A DNA stretch of 64,000 nucleotides from Nemertoderma westbladi. Lineage: Eukaryota; Xenacoelomorpha; Nemertodermatida; Nemertodermatidae. Shown here one piece after another: positions 33,822-45,685 of the stretch. Each line of letters starts with the position of its first letter. The first letter of the stretch is position 1. The translations under genes were made by a program, and so were the position numbers. The notes below the pieces were generated by a model. That model was not told the origin of the DNA. It did not search any database and saw only the letters and a list, made by a program, of their open reading frames with translations. Location: positions 1 through 64,000 of the forward strand of contig JAUCBJ010000530.1 in the NCBI GenBank assembly GCA_032718475.1, read 5' to 3'.

Positions 33822-35030
33822 TCCTAGGGCCAGGAGGATTCTCGTACCCTAATCCAAGCAGAGTTCAATAGCATCTGCAGCTGCACAGGCATCCAGTATC
33901 GACAGTTAGATAAGCTGACCATGCTCAGTGCCCCGATTGGAGACTCAGCCATCAAGAGTTGCCTGGCATTCAAGGTGGGTGATCTGTTGACGCCCGCTGG
34001 TCGACTGCCACTCCTCAATGCCAACAATAGGTTCTTCCTACAGAGAAACTCGTTTGCCATTCCGCGGATTACTTATTTCCATCAGGCGGCACCCTGCTTC
34101 CGCTTCCCTAGCCTGCTCTGGGAGTATGACTCTATTCTAAGGGGGGCCTTGCAACATATTGCTAATACATGGATCAAGGACCACGCATGGGCCCAGGCCT
34201 GCCTCCCAAAAATGGTGGGTGGTCATGCTCGCTCATGCCAATGGTCCCAGGTGCCAATGCCCCACCAAGCTCACCATTGGGGCTAAAACTTGATGACTGC
34301 CAGTTCCGAGTCGCCATTGCACTGTGATTAGAGTGCAAGGTAGTTGAGCCCCACAAGTGCTACTGTAGTAGTTTGGTGAAGGCCCAACAGCCTCTCCTGT
34401 CAGATTAGTGCTGGTCGGCACTCCCGTCATGTGATGGTAACAGGTAAATTATATCATCTGCAGGGCCCTGGTGAGCTGTGGCATCCCATCTATCCTTGAA
34501 CCACCAGGCCTGTGCGTGCAGGGACAATGGAAAGAGCATGGACTGTGTCACATTGATAAATGGTACCAGGGTCGCACCCTCGCATGGGACATTACTATGG
34601 TTGATTCACTTGCATCCAGTCAGTCATCTGCAACAAACCCTAGTCATTGGAGGGCACACTGCAGAAGGCGTGGAATGGGGGGAAGAATGCGAAATATTGT
34701 GAGGAGATGGACAGAGGCCACTTGTTCCACCATGTTGCCTTCGAGACGTTTGGCCAGCCAGGCCCCAAGACATCTATCTTCCTCCAGCAGTTAAGGAGCC
34801 GCCTACACGTTATCAGTTATCACCCACGAACATTGATCCCACCAGTTTATGTTTCAGCAGTTGCTAATCGCCATTATCAAAGGCAATGCGGCCTCAATTA
34901 TGGCTACCCCAGGCCCATCCGCAGGAGGCCTCTTTGACGATGCTGGTGTAGTGCAGTAGTGGTGGAGTAAGGAAACTCGGACCAACCAGGGTGCAGGGTA
35001 CACAGACAAGTCCAGAAATCCATAATTTTA
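33822..35030 (+). pseudogene. REL-endonuclease-type LINE relic (CRE/NeSL-like), plus strand
   Basis: Plus-strand pieces match the element at 38003-40366 in order: QAEFNSIC, LTMLSAPIGDSAIKSCL, FLQRNSFAIPRITYF and HAWAQACLP, then a C-terminal part around 34470-34930 with GIPSILEPPGLCVQG and AFETFGQPGPKTSIFLQQL. Stops and shifts break the frame. The palm motifs are missing, so it is 5'-truncated. It lies between two EGF exons, antisense to the host gene. Boundaries are approximate. Confidence 0.65.
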
Positions 35031-35441
35031 TCAATGTTATCAATTTTTTATCTGCCTTACAGTACAGTAGCAGTCAAATTTGGTGGTGCATTTTCCTTAT
35101 TTGCAATAATTTCAGAAGTGTGTCGCCAAAGTTAAATTATCACTTTTGGTTAGCAGCACTTAGGTAATTAGAGGCCTACCGGTATCTACCTTTTCCAGTA
35201 AATCTATAATTTGTGATATTAATACTGTACTATCAGGATACCTTATATATATGTTAATGTTATATTTTAATTATCTAATGAATGCATTTGGCATATTATA
35301 ATGTTAACAAATATTATAATCATAATAATATAAATATAATAAATAATTTTTTAAGTGTAAATATATTTATAGTATATAAACATAAAAATGTTTTCAGCAC
35401 TAACAAGTTGTTCTCTTTATAATTGTATATAAAATTATTAC
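35031..35441. other. intron of the EGF-ShK gene
   Basis: AT-rich; the last 100 bases resemble the array introns (tttttaagt...aacaa...). Confidence 0.4.
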
Positions 35442-35567
35442 CTAAACATGTAGTGACACCATCTCCTGTATATCCCGTTTTGCAACTACAACTAAATCCA
35501 CCATCAGTATTGGAACAGTCAGCATTAATGTGGCAGTTGTCTGTGTTTAATGTACATTCATCATCAT
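35442..35567 (-). CDS. calcium-binding EGF exon
   Basis: Standard 126-bp phase 1-1 module with the NTDGG and KTG variants and the CL ending before the donor. Confidence 0.92.
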
Positions 35568-35679
35568 CTATAAAATTATATTAAATTAATTTTTTAAGTA
35601 AATATAATTATAGTATAAAAAAATAAAATGTTTTTACCTATTAACAAATTATATCTATAATTGGATTTAAATTTATTAC

Positions 35680-35805
35680 CTGCACATGTAATGACACCAT
35701 CTCCTGTATATCCAGTTTTGCAACTACAACTAAATCCACCAGCAGTATTGGAACAGTCAGCATTAATGTGGCAGTTGTCTGTGTTTAATGTACATTCATC
35801 ATCAT
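35680..35805 (-). CDS. calcium-binding EGF exon
   Basis: Standard 126-bp module of the NTAGG variant (plus-strand ccagcagtatt), ending in CA before the donor. Confidence 0.92.
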
Positions 35806-35871
35806 CTATAAAATTATATTAAATTCATTTTGTAGGTAAATATAATTTTAGTATAAAAACAGAAAATGTGG

Positions 35872-37313
35872 CTGGTTTCGAGAAAAGGGACCTGGGGAAA
35901 AAATTTTCATTCTGAGAAAAACGCGTTTAAAGTTTGGCTCTTAAAATCGACTGTTTTCATTGCTTTATTGGTCGTTATTGGGGTGTTTGCATTGGTTTAT
36001 TGGTCGTTATTGGGTTTTATTAGAGCGAAATTCAAACTGAATTATTTTAATAATAGTACTAAGTACTGTATACACTTGTTTTTTTTTAGATTATCGTAGA
36101 ATATATGTATCCTATTCGGTTAGTAATTGTACAAACAAGTTAATACACTAATAATTTAGAATTTATTATGGAAACTGAAGCAGAGTGGCTGAACCTATTA
36201 AATAATTGGGTTTTCAGGTCGCTGATCACGATAAAACTTGTTAAAAATATTTTTTGGAAAGGCAACCATTATTTTTTGTGGTATTTGGGTCCCCCAGTAT
36301 GAAAAGTACAAGTAAAAAAATGTCAAAATAAAAAAAATTGTGTTTGGTTTGATAATTCTGAACGTACGTGTTTTCGAGGTCGCTGATAACGATGAAATTA
36401 GTTATAAATCTTTCTGGTAATGCAAACCCAATTTTGGTGCTATTCTAGTGCCCCCCAGAACGAAAATTACAAGTAGCACAAACTTATTAACTGTCAAATT
36501 ATGCCTTTGGTTTGTTAATTCTGAAGCTATACTGGTTTTCAAGGTAGCTGATCACGATACAACACGTTACAAATCATTCGTGGTAAAGCAACTGTCAATT
36601 TTGGTGCTTGTCTGGTGGGACGAAAATTACAAGTAGCAAACATTTCAAATTGTAAAAAGCTAATTTGGTTGGATAATACGATATTTTTTAGTGTCATATT
36701 CGTGATCAGTGTCCCAGAAAACCCATAATGTCTAAAATTCAGGTTGATTTGGTAATGATTTTTGGTTATCAAACTTTTGCTACTTGTATTTTTCGTGCCG
36801 CACATTGACAATATCAAAAAATTGTTTTAATTCGTGATCAGCATTCCAAAAAAACCATATGTTCATAAAATCAATTTAATTTTGTGGTGATTTTTCATTA
36901 TCATATTTGCACTAAGATTTTTTCGTGCCCCATATGGACCACATTAAAAATTACCAAAAATTTTCTAGAATGTTATATTCGAGTTCAATATTTGTGATCA
37001 TTGTCCAAAAAAACCGCTATATATAGCGCAAAAAATTAATTTTGGTGAATTATAAAAACATTTGAAAATCTTAGCACGAAAAATACCTAAGATGGATGCC
37101 AGAAATGGACCACATCAAAAAATTAACATTGGTGGCGAGAAAAGGGACCTGCGTTTTTTTATTTTTTGTTTAAACACTCATAACTTTTTAACGAAAAACT
37201 AGTTCGATATTCGGAAAGCACACAAAATTCTGCATCTAATAGGCCTAAAAACGCAAATTCGACCATGTGGTCCTCAGGTCCCTTTTCTCGCAACCAGCCA
37301 CAAATGTGATTAG
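35872..37313. mobile_element. 1.44-kb TIR element in an EGF intron
   Basis: The left end gtggctggtt followed by cgagaaaagggacct is mirrored at the right end by aggtcccttttctcg then aaccagccac. AAAT flanks both sides, suggesting a 4-bp target duplication. A third copy of the end sequence (gcgagaaaagggacctgcg) lies inside at about 37135, as if elements were nested or partly duplicated. Between about 36195 and 37060 blocks related to gctgatcacgat recur, first direct and then inverted (cgtgatcagt). No transposase frame. Confidence 0.7.
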
Positions 37314-37361
37314 CTATTAACAAATTCTGTCTAGATATTTAGTTATATATGAATTTATTAC

Positions 37362-37487
37362 CTAAACATGTAGTGACACCATCTCCTGTATATCCAGTTT
37401 TGCAACTACAACTAAATCCACCATCAGTATTGGAACAGTCAGCATTAATGTGGCAGTTGTCTGTGTTTAATGTACATTCATCATCAT
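37362..37487 (-). CDS. calcium-binding EGF exon
   Basis: Standard 126-bp phase 1-1 module; NTDGG and KTG variants, CL ending. Confidence 0.92.
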
Positions 37488-37599
37488 CTATAAAATTATT
37501 TTAAATTTATTTTTTAAGTAAATATAATTATAATATAAAAATACAAAATGTTTTCAGCTATTAACAAATTATACCTATAATTGTATATGAAATTATTAC

Positions 37600-37725
37600 C
37601 TGAACATGTAGTGACACCATCTCCTGTATATCCAGTTTTGCAACTACAACTAAATCCACCATCAGTATTGGAACAGTCAGCATTAATGTGGCAGTTGTCT
37701 GTGTTTAATGTACATTCATCATCAT
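37600..37725 (-). CDS. calcium-binding EGF exon
   Basis: Standard 126-bp module, 238 bp from the previous one; ends in CS (tgttcag) before the donor, a rare variant. Confidence 0.92.
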
Positions 37726-37836
37726 CTATAAAATTATTTTAAATTCATTTTTTAAGTAAATATAATTATAGTATAAAAAAATAAAATGTATCCAGTTATT
37801 AACAAATTTGTCTCTAATTGTATATAAATTTATTAC

Positions 37837-37962
37837 CTGCACATGTACTGACACCATCTCCTGTATATCCTGATTTGCAACTACAACTAAATCCACCATC
37901 AGTATTGGAACAGTCAGCATTAATGTGGCAGTTGTCTGTGTTTAATGTACATTCATCATCAT
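37837..37962 (-). CDS. calcium-binding EGF exon
   Basis: Standard 126-bp module, 237 bp from the previous one; KSG variant. Confidence 0.92.
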
Positions 37963-38002
37963 CTATAAAATTATATTAAATTAATTTTTTAAGTAAATAC
38001 AA

Positions 38003-40366
38003 GATATATAATTTTAAGTGCAGACTTCCCGTGGTACCGATGAGTTTAAGGTTAGAATGCATGTCGTTGTCGTATGCTCCATTATGCTAAAACGAATTTT
38101 TATGATCAACTGTACAAGAAATGATAAATACATGTATTGAATTATAAATTTCTACAATATTAAATAAATCAATTTTAAACTAAATTAAATTAAATGTTTT
38201 GTATTTATGTTGAATAATTATTAATTATTAATGTTCTTCAAGTATGTCGAAGAGGCCGCTTTTGTTAGTGGAGTCTACAGTTCCTAGGATCGAGGCCGAG
38301 TTGCCGATTAGGATGGCTATCAGGAGTCTTTGCAGCAGAAATCGATGAGACCGGGGTTCCTGTGTTGCTTGTCGAATCTTCCTGCCGACCTCTTTCAGGA
38401 ATGAGGTTGTTGCTGGTCCTGGCCGGCCAAGGGTTTCGAAGGCTACTGGTGCGAAGAGGTATCCTCGGTCTACTAGTTCTTCGTACTTTCTGGATTTGGT
38501 CTCTTCTTGCTCCTTGGCAACACGACCTCCTGCGGATAGACTGGTAGCGAGATGGCTGGGCGCTAGAGGGTCTATGACCGTCGCGTCCCACATCAGGGAC
38601 TTACCGCGCGACCAAGGGATGAGGGTCATGCCGTCTGGGCGTTTACCGTCCGTTCGACAGAGGCCTGGCGGCTCCAGGATGGACGGAACACCACAGCTGG
38701 AGAGTGCGCGCTTTATGATGTCATTTAGCGCCGTGTGGCGCGGAATCCGCCCCAAGCTCCTCTGGCAGGACAGGCCATGTAGGCCTTCGGTATCGACTTC
38801 CTTACCGCATCTGGCGCATGTGTGTTGTTCTGTGACTCGACAGCCTAGTCGAGTAGCGATTGAGATATGGAGCTGACTGTCAGTTAGCTTTAAACCTAGC
38901 GACGACGATGGTAGCGCGTCTATCCAGCAACCGGAGACAGGGTCATCTAAAGAGTTTAGTCGAGCGATATTCTTTGGAGAAGCGGTGCGGCGAAGTGACG
39001 CGAGGTTCTCTTCGTGGATCGGGTTTGTCCAAGTCTTCTGCATGTTTACAGAGGACGCTGAAGGTTGCTCGCAATCGGTGGTCACTGATCTCTTCCAGAG
39101 CTCATAGGCGTGATCAGTTAAGGTGTTTCGAGATGGAGTAGGCGCAGTGGTGGTGAAAAGACAGCCAGTAAGTTCAGCACATGCAGCCGCAGAAGCCAGA
39201 TAGGCAGAAGGGGCGAGCTGTATGGCTGAGCTTAGGCCCAACCCGCCTGAACGAGCTGGTACACAGGCCTGTATCCACGAACTGTCATTGATTCCGACGT
39301 TTGCTACTTTCACCAACGCAGACCGCAGTGTATCGTCATATCTTTCCAGAAGCTGGGGAAACGAAAAACATGGAGCAGAGCGGAGGTAATATAGCAGGCG
39401 AGGGATTGCGAAAGAGTTCCTAAGCAAGAAGAATCCATGGTGGCTGTCGAGGAGATGAAGCCGGTCGCTAATCAAGGCCAAGTCGTTTATCTCGTCAGTC
39501 AGACAGGACTCTATAGCCTCAGATCCGATTGGGGCCCCTAGCATAATCAGTTGGTCAGTTAAAGGTAACTGGATCTTTCCGCCACAAACTCTATTGAAAT
39601 CTTCCTGAATCCGGGCTCGATCATCATCAGACACTGGACCCAGAAAAAATAGCTCGCACTTTGAGGGGTTTAGGGTGAGGCCAAGTTTCTTCCCTTCCAC
39701 AATTATCGTTCTCAGATCATCTAGAACAACGGTATACAATCCTGCCATGTTACCATCGTCAAGATACCATACGTTAAAATCGGATTTCAATGAGTGGATG
39801 GTGTCGTTGATTGTGTCTCCGAAGAGAGGGGGTCCCTCGGGGTCACCCTGTTGGGCTCCATCATCAGAGACTAAGATTTCATCACCGTGAACTAGAAAGC
39901 TTGAGTTACCATAGGCAGCCAACGTATAGTTATATATGCTGGGATACTTCCTCGCCACAGTCTCGAGAATGGCATCACGTCGAAGTGAATTGAAGGCATT
40001 GTTGAAATCTACCTTCAGCAACACCGTGTTGGGAGCGTTCGTTGAAGATATCAAGGACCGGGACGTGGGCTGCAGCCTCTGTCCCATTCTTTGTTCCTAT
40101 TCCTAACTGGATGTGGCCGTAAGATTCGATGCTCTGGTCTTTGACTGTGTGGCTGGCGTATTTGGCACTTAGTCTACGCCAGGTATTGCCTACGGCAATT
40201 GGCCGGATGCCACCGAAAATCTTCGTAAATGCTAGCAGATTGGCTCCGAAGTAAGTTGGTCCAATTTTATCTGGAACTTTCCCGGCGTGTGTTATGCCAA
40301 TGAATTTCGCGACGGCACCCAGAAGACGATTTCCAGACACCCCAGAGGTAAATACAATTTATTGGG
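38003..40366 (-). mobile_element. 5'-truncated REL-endonuclease LINE (CRE/NeSL-like) with 11-bp target duplication
   Basis: The EGF intron sequence agtaaatacaa occurs at both borders (37992-38002 and 40367-40377), and the intron resumes exactly after it. The element is on the minus strand, truncated within the RT. A short duplicated gtaaatacaat near 40348 lies just inside the 5' border. Confidence 0.8.
38228..40340 (-). pseudogene. reverse transcriptase with restriction-like endonuclease, truncated
   Basis: Two overlapping minus-strand frames: 39975-40340 (GGIRPIAVGNTWRRL, LGIGTKNGTEAAAH) and 38228-40087 (619 codons), joined by a frameshift near 40030. RT motifs: LLKVDFNNAFNSL, GAQQGDPEGPPLF and VWYLDDGNMAG. 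The C-terminal part has a CCHC-type motif (CARCGKEVDTEGLHGLSC) followed by KRPDGMTLIPW and LMWDATVID, the pattern of the restriction-like endonuclease of R2, CRE and NeSL elements. The YLDD box and QQGDP point towards CRE-like rather than R2 elements (inference). The long second frame has no internal stop, so the insertion is recent or the sequence has been conserved. The N-terminus is missing. Confidence 0.75.
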
Positions 40367-40448
40367 AGTAAATACAATTATAGTATAAAAACATAAAATG
40401 TATCCAGTTATTAAAAAATTTGTCTCTAATTGTATATAAATTTATAAC

Positions 40449-40574
40449 CTGCACATGTAATGACACCATCTCCTGTATATCCAGTTTTGCAACTACAACT
40501 AAATCCACCAGCAGTATTGGAACAGTCAGCATTAATGTGGCAGTTGTCTGTGTTTAATGTACATTCATCATCAT
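40449..40574 (-). CDS. calcium-binding EGF exon
   Basis: Standard 126-bp module of the NTAGG variant. The donor reads gttataaa where most copies have gtaataaa; the GT is kept. Confidence 0.9.
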
Positions 40575-40692
40575 CTATAAAATTATATTAAATTCATTTT
40601 GTAGGTAAATATAATTTTAGTATAAAAACAGAGAATGTGTTTAGCTATTAACAAATTCTGTCTAGATAGTTAGTTATATATGAATTTATTAC

Positions 40693-40818
40693 CTAAACAT
40701 GTAGTGACACCATCTCCTGTATATCCAGTTTTGCAACTACAACTAAATCCACCATCAGTATTGGAACAGTCAGCATCAATGTGGCAGTTGTCTGTGTTTA
40801 ATGTACATTCATCATCAT
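40693..40818 (-). CDS. calcium-binding EGF exon
   Basis: Standard 126-bp module; HIDADC in place of HINADC (plus-strand gcatcaatg). Confidence 0.92.
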
Positions 40819-40913
40819 CTATAAAATTATTTTAAATTTATTTTTTTAAGTAAATATAATTATAGTATAAAAATATAAAATGTTTTTAGCTATTAACAAA
40901 TTATATCTATAAT

Positions 40914-43900
40914 CAATGGATAACAAATTCTAGAATTTATTCTTAATATTTAAGTGACGCATATTATTTTATCATACATAAACAAATGAGTATTCTTTAA
41001 TACTTAATAGAGAATATTGATATTAATCAAAATTAACACAACCAAATTAAATATATATATAAAGAGTTGATCGATAGAGTATTTCAGTATTATATGTTAT
41101 ACATTTGTTTATGTGGATCTCAACAGCTCGGCCGTGGGCTAGTATTGTGTCGTTATGTCTCGTCCACGAAGACCGGCCCCATCGCCAAACCCAAGTCCAC
41201 GCCAAGATCTGCGACCACCACGGAGGCAAAGAGAACTCGATCTCAGCAGTGCAAATTGCAATCTTCGTCGAACGCCTCCCAACACGCTGGCGAGACCGCG
41301 CTCACGCATTGGTTGGTGCTTCCCCACCAGGACTTCTGCAATGTGATTGATCAGTATCCTGGTTTCTGGACACCACACACCGTCTGTGGTACCCATGAGT
41401 GGAGTGAACGACATCCGTCGGTCTTCACAGACAGTGCGGTAGTGGCGCCTCTTATAGATGCAGCGTTCTTCGAGGAGAGACTCGGTGGATCGATTGGCCT
41501 GGGCGTACGAGGTGGCGTCAGCGTTTATAATCACAACATCTAACGACGCCACCCGTTGGTTCGCCCAGAGCCCTCGCGCTACTAAATCGGCTCGTACACC
41601 CCCGACCGTTGTCCCAGTGTTGTCTAGCTGTCCCTGGGACAGGGTTACCTCGCGCTCGACGCTTGTGGCCCCAACCACAGAAGCAAGCAGGTCGCCAAAC
41701 ACCTTGCGGACCTCGTCGTGGCACTTCACTATCAAACCCCCCAGCTTGCAGCTCAGGGCATGGGAGGTAGAGAACTCGCCTCCACAACACTCGCACTTCA
41801 CTGGCAGGCCGGGAGGGACTAAGCCATACCGGAGGGCCAGGTTATCGCGGAACTCCTCCGCACTTAGGTCCGTGTGATGTAATACCGAGGGCTGTGCATT
41901 CAGCCAGCCTCTGCTCCGATGGTTTACCGCACGTTCGACCGTTCTCCGCTGGGCTGCAGGGATGGCTTCCAGTACAGAATCCCGTTTCTCTATAAAGGTT
42001 ACTTCCAGTTCTTCCCTGGATTTCTTGAGTTCCTGTTTTAGTTGCAAGACGTGATCGGCAACTTGTAGCGTTGTGCCGTTTCAAATCGCCTCCGAAACTA
42101 AGACAGTGCCTTTGGTGGATGCTTGATGCGCCGACAACCTTCTGATCAACGGATCCCGAATTCCAATTCCTCCGTGTCGTGTTGGTAGTAAAAGCAACTC
42201 CTCATCCGTATCCCCAAGAACTGGAAACCCAAAAATGGCAGGTATGAAGTCGAGGAGGAGAGCCGTCCGGATTGGGGCGATTTGGTCTAAGGTTGTAGGG
42301 ATCACTCTCAGCAGGTAGTCCCATTCTGCTTGGACGCAGAGTGAGACCGCGGTATGCGCTGATTGGGGGTATTCCTTCGCTACTGCTGAAAGTTTACGGA
42401 CACTGTCCTTCCAACCCGCCACCTTCTCGCTAATGTAGACGTTCCTTCCCGACGCAGCCCCGATGAAACCGCCCAAGTAACGATGTCCGGATACGATCTG
42501 TACCCCTGTCTGGGTAAATAATTCCTGGGCCTCAACTTCACAGCCAGGCTTAACAATCAGGAATGTTTCCGAGGGCTCGGGAAAGTATCCAATCATTGGA
42601 CCGATCTCCATAAGTACGTCCCACCACTCACGAATACTGGCGAGTTTACCAGCTGATGAGGAGTCGTCGGCATACCAACATTGAGTCTGATCCCTGCGGT
42701 TCAGGTCCGGTTGTGGAGAAATAACTGGAGCCGATGGCTCCTCGCGATGGTTGGGCGGTGTCGATTGTGGAGTCGATGGGATGAAGTCTGTGGAAGATGG
42801 TGACTGAGATCTAACCTCACGCAGCTTCCTAACCAATGGTAGGGTTGCGCAGGCGTAGCCAAACATGGCGGCTGGGTCCCCTTGCGTCCAGCCCTCACTG
42901 CTCCACAGTGGATTGTTGCTGCCGTGTAGGTAGAGTGCTGCGTGTCCATTATACGAGTTATATAAAAACCGAGAAGCGCGGTGCCACAGGACTCTGCAGT
43001 TCCAAAGAGAAACTGGCCGACTCACTTGAGTTGAATGCATTTTTCGCGTCAACGAGAAGCATTGCTTGAGTTTCATCATCCTCGAATACAGCTGTCATTG
43101 CGTGGACTGCCGCTTCGATGCCGGCCTTTATTCCCGCACACAACTGGTCGGCGCCGCACTGCTGAATGAGATCGGCCTTGGTTTCATCCATTAGGCAGTT
43201 CGCTATGAGGCGGTACAGCACTTCAGGGATTCCGATGGGCCGAACTCCTGGTAGTTTGTCGAGTGCCACTAAACGGCAGGCCCGCAATGCCCGAATCTCT
43301 CCCCATGGTACAACCGTATTGGCCAGACAACGAGTCAAACCCGCTACAGCTTCCCGGAGCCTGGAGCTGTGACCTTCATACCTCGTTAGGAGTGCGCACC
43401 AAAACTCACCGTCACCTCCAACCGGTCCTGCGCTACCACGCAACGCTCTCGCATTCTTCGAAACACACTGCCCAGTAATATCGATCCCTTCGAACTGCGG
43501 CAGGTCGTGACAGGGGTCGAGTGATTCCACCGGAACTTCCATCTGAGGTAGGTGTTTCTCCACCAGGATGTCTCTAACCGTGACACCAAGGGGTTTACCC
43601 CCTGCATGCGCATTCGGGTCCAACATTCCGCCAGAATCCCGATCGGTCACTAACCTCACTGCGGCCCGGTCCATCCCCGCGAGAATCTTTCGGTTGAATA
43701 ACCGCGCTGAATTATCAGCTGTGGAAATGCCTCTACTCGAAGGGAACTTCGCGTTACAGCGCTCCGACTCAGTGAGGAGGGGGTCGAACTCGCCACGCTC
43801 CCACATCTCAACACGCCTCAGTATCGTTCTCCTGATATCAGGACTCTTTACTACATCCGGGTCCCTCTGAAACATTAAGGCGATGAAGCACAGAGGGCGT

Positions 43901-45652
43901 TCTGAAGGGTGCTGACCCTGAGTAAGGCCCTCAATCTCCTGGGTGAGAACATCTACGAGCTTACGCCCAGCATTGCCACCTGGAACCACATACCTCCTAC
44001 TGGGTAACTGAGCCAGACGAGCATGTCTAGCTTCCCAAACGGGATCCATTGAGCTTCCAGGACCGTTAATCCACACGCCACCGAAGGCGGATTCGAGGAC
44101 CTTGGAAGTTGAGAGAGGCGTTGAAGGTGACGACTCAGGAGAACCTGCTACCGGAGAAGGGCCCGAGCTAGTGGGAGAAAGTTGGCCTGCGTTGTTTCCA
44201 GTTGCCAAGCTTGCGTTGCTGTTTAGAGCGGCTGTTTGTGGGTTTAAACAGCTTCCTGACGACGACGGCGTGCAATTCGCACAAGGGCGTTGGGCCCTGA
44301 CACATCCACATCGACTGGTGGGGCTACATCCACTAATCGTGCAGCCACAGCAGCGCTGTGAACTGAGCGACATTGGATCCTTGGTGGTAATAGGATCTTC
44401 TGCTATTGATATAGTATCCCCCACTCTAGATGTAATTACTGGATTTTGAGGTTTAGATATGCAAGGAGTTAAATGGGAAATTATAAAACCAGATCCTATA
44501 CAGGATGTACCCTTCACATTCTTATGCTTCCGCAACTTACCACTTTGATTGGCTGCAATCATTTTTTGGCAGGAAGGGCATAGATTTTTGCCAGTTTGTG
44601 CAATAGGAGGCTGGTTAAGAGAACCTTGCTGAGTTGGGGAGGGTTGATGGGTTGGAGGAGAAACTGATTGGGTGGTAGGTAACTGGGTGTTAGTGGGTTG
44701 TGAGGGGACTGAGTCTGCAGCTTTCACTAGAACTGATTTTAATGACACCAAGGAATGAAGATATACACGAAAGGACTGCATAGAGGTATCGTTAACTGTT
44801 TCAATCGACTCCTTATTTAGGATGAGTTGTGCAAACTTACAGACGTAGATACCACATTGATAACCATTGTACTGGAGCTTAGGGAGTGGAGGAGAAATAT
44901 GAAAATCACATAGAGGGATTCTGAAACGATTAGCCTCATTAGATAGCCATAATTTGAATTCATCTATGAGTTTTAAGTCCAATCCACCAAGTGAGTTGAA
45001 ATAGCAAATCTCCCATGTAGCGGGTGAAAAGGTAAGCAGTGTCCAATGGTTGTTACAATGGATGGGAAAGAATAAATAATCTAATGAAAAGTCACTTAAT
45101 CTGGTCCAACTTTTTAATGATTCATAACCTCCTTTGCTCCTTAGTATATAAAGAAAGCGAGTGCTGAAAACTCGTACTTTCTGTGCATTCGCAATGCACA
45201 TTACACCAATGACACTTTCTATAATGTTATCTGTTACCCAATTTTGGCCGTCCAAGCTTCCAATATCCCTTTCTGAGAGTGTAAAACCTTCATAATTGTA
45301 TGTGTTTACATAATTGGGGGGGGACGTCATTCGAGAGTAGCGATTCGGTAAGGTCGATGCAGCTTGAATTCATTTTACAGGTAGTAGTAGATCAGCTAGT
45401 TGTTGGGCGAAAGTCCAATAAAACATGTAATATACATTTGGTGGGCAATATAACATAAATTAACATCATTATACTAGGCCTATATCATATTAAGGTTCCT
45501 ATTTTTATAAATCTTATTTTTGTAGTAACAATTACGTAATAGCTAGTATATAATAAAAATTCACTCTGAGAATTAACTCTGAAAATTTATTCACCCTCTC
45601 TTACTCAAAAATTCTAGAAACCCCATCTAAATAAAATATAATATATAAATCC
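40914..45652 (-). mobile_element. 4.7-kb NeSL-like LINE with ULP1-type protease, 15-bp target duplication
   Basis: The intron sequence aattatatctataat occurs at 40899-40913 and again at 45653-45667, after which the normal EGF intron resumes. The element between them is on the minus strand, with about 320 bp of 5' leader, one long coding region and about 225 bp of AT-rich 3' sequence. It appears full length, or nearly so. Confidence 0.85.
41139..45330 (-). pseudogene. NeSL-like polyprotein: ULP1 protease, zinc fingers, RT, REL endonuclease
   Basis: Frame 1 (42958-45330) starts at ATG 45330. Residues about 30-170 form a ULP1/C48-type cysteine protease: HCNNHW (His95), YFNSLGG (Asn112 at the usual Asp position), KLQYNGYQCGIYVC (Gln153, Cys159). 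Then come a C2HC/C2H2-like finger (LCPSCQKMI ... KHKN) and a dense Cys cluster (RCCGCTISGCSPTSRCGC). RT motif A is LLVDAKNAF. A one-base shift near 43030 moves to frame 2 (42081-43079) with EGWTQGDPAAMFGY and QCWYADDSSS. One in-frame TGA at about 42081 precedes the last part (41139-42047), with CECCGGEFSTSHALSC and RADLVARGLW ... ASLDVVI, the restriction-like endonuclease. A protease in an REL-endonuclease LINE is the known signature of NeSL elements. Two lesions only, so it is young. Confidence 0.82.
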
Positions 45653-45685
45653 AATTATATCTATAATTGGATTTAAATTTATTAC

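Noticed and set aside
38265-38591. Second frame inside the CRE-like element
   Set aside because: It overlaps the REL-endonuclease part in another frame and has no recognisable motif.
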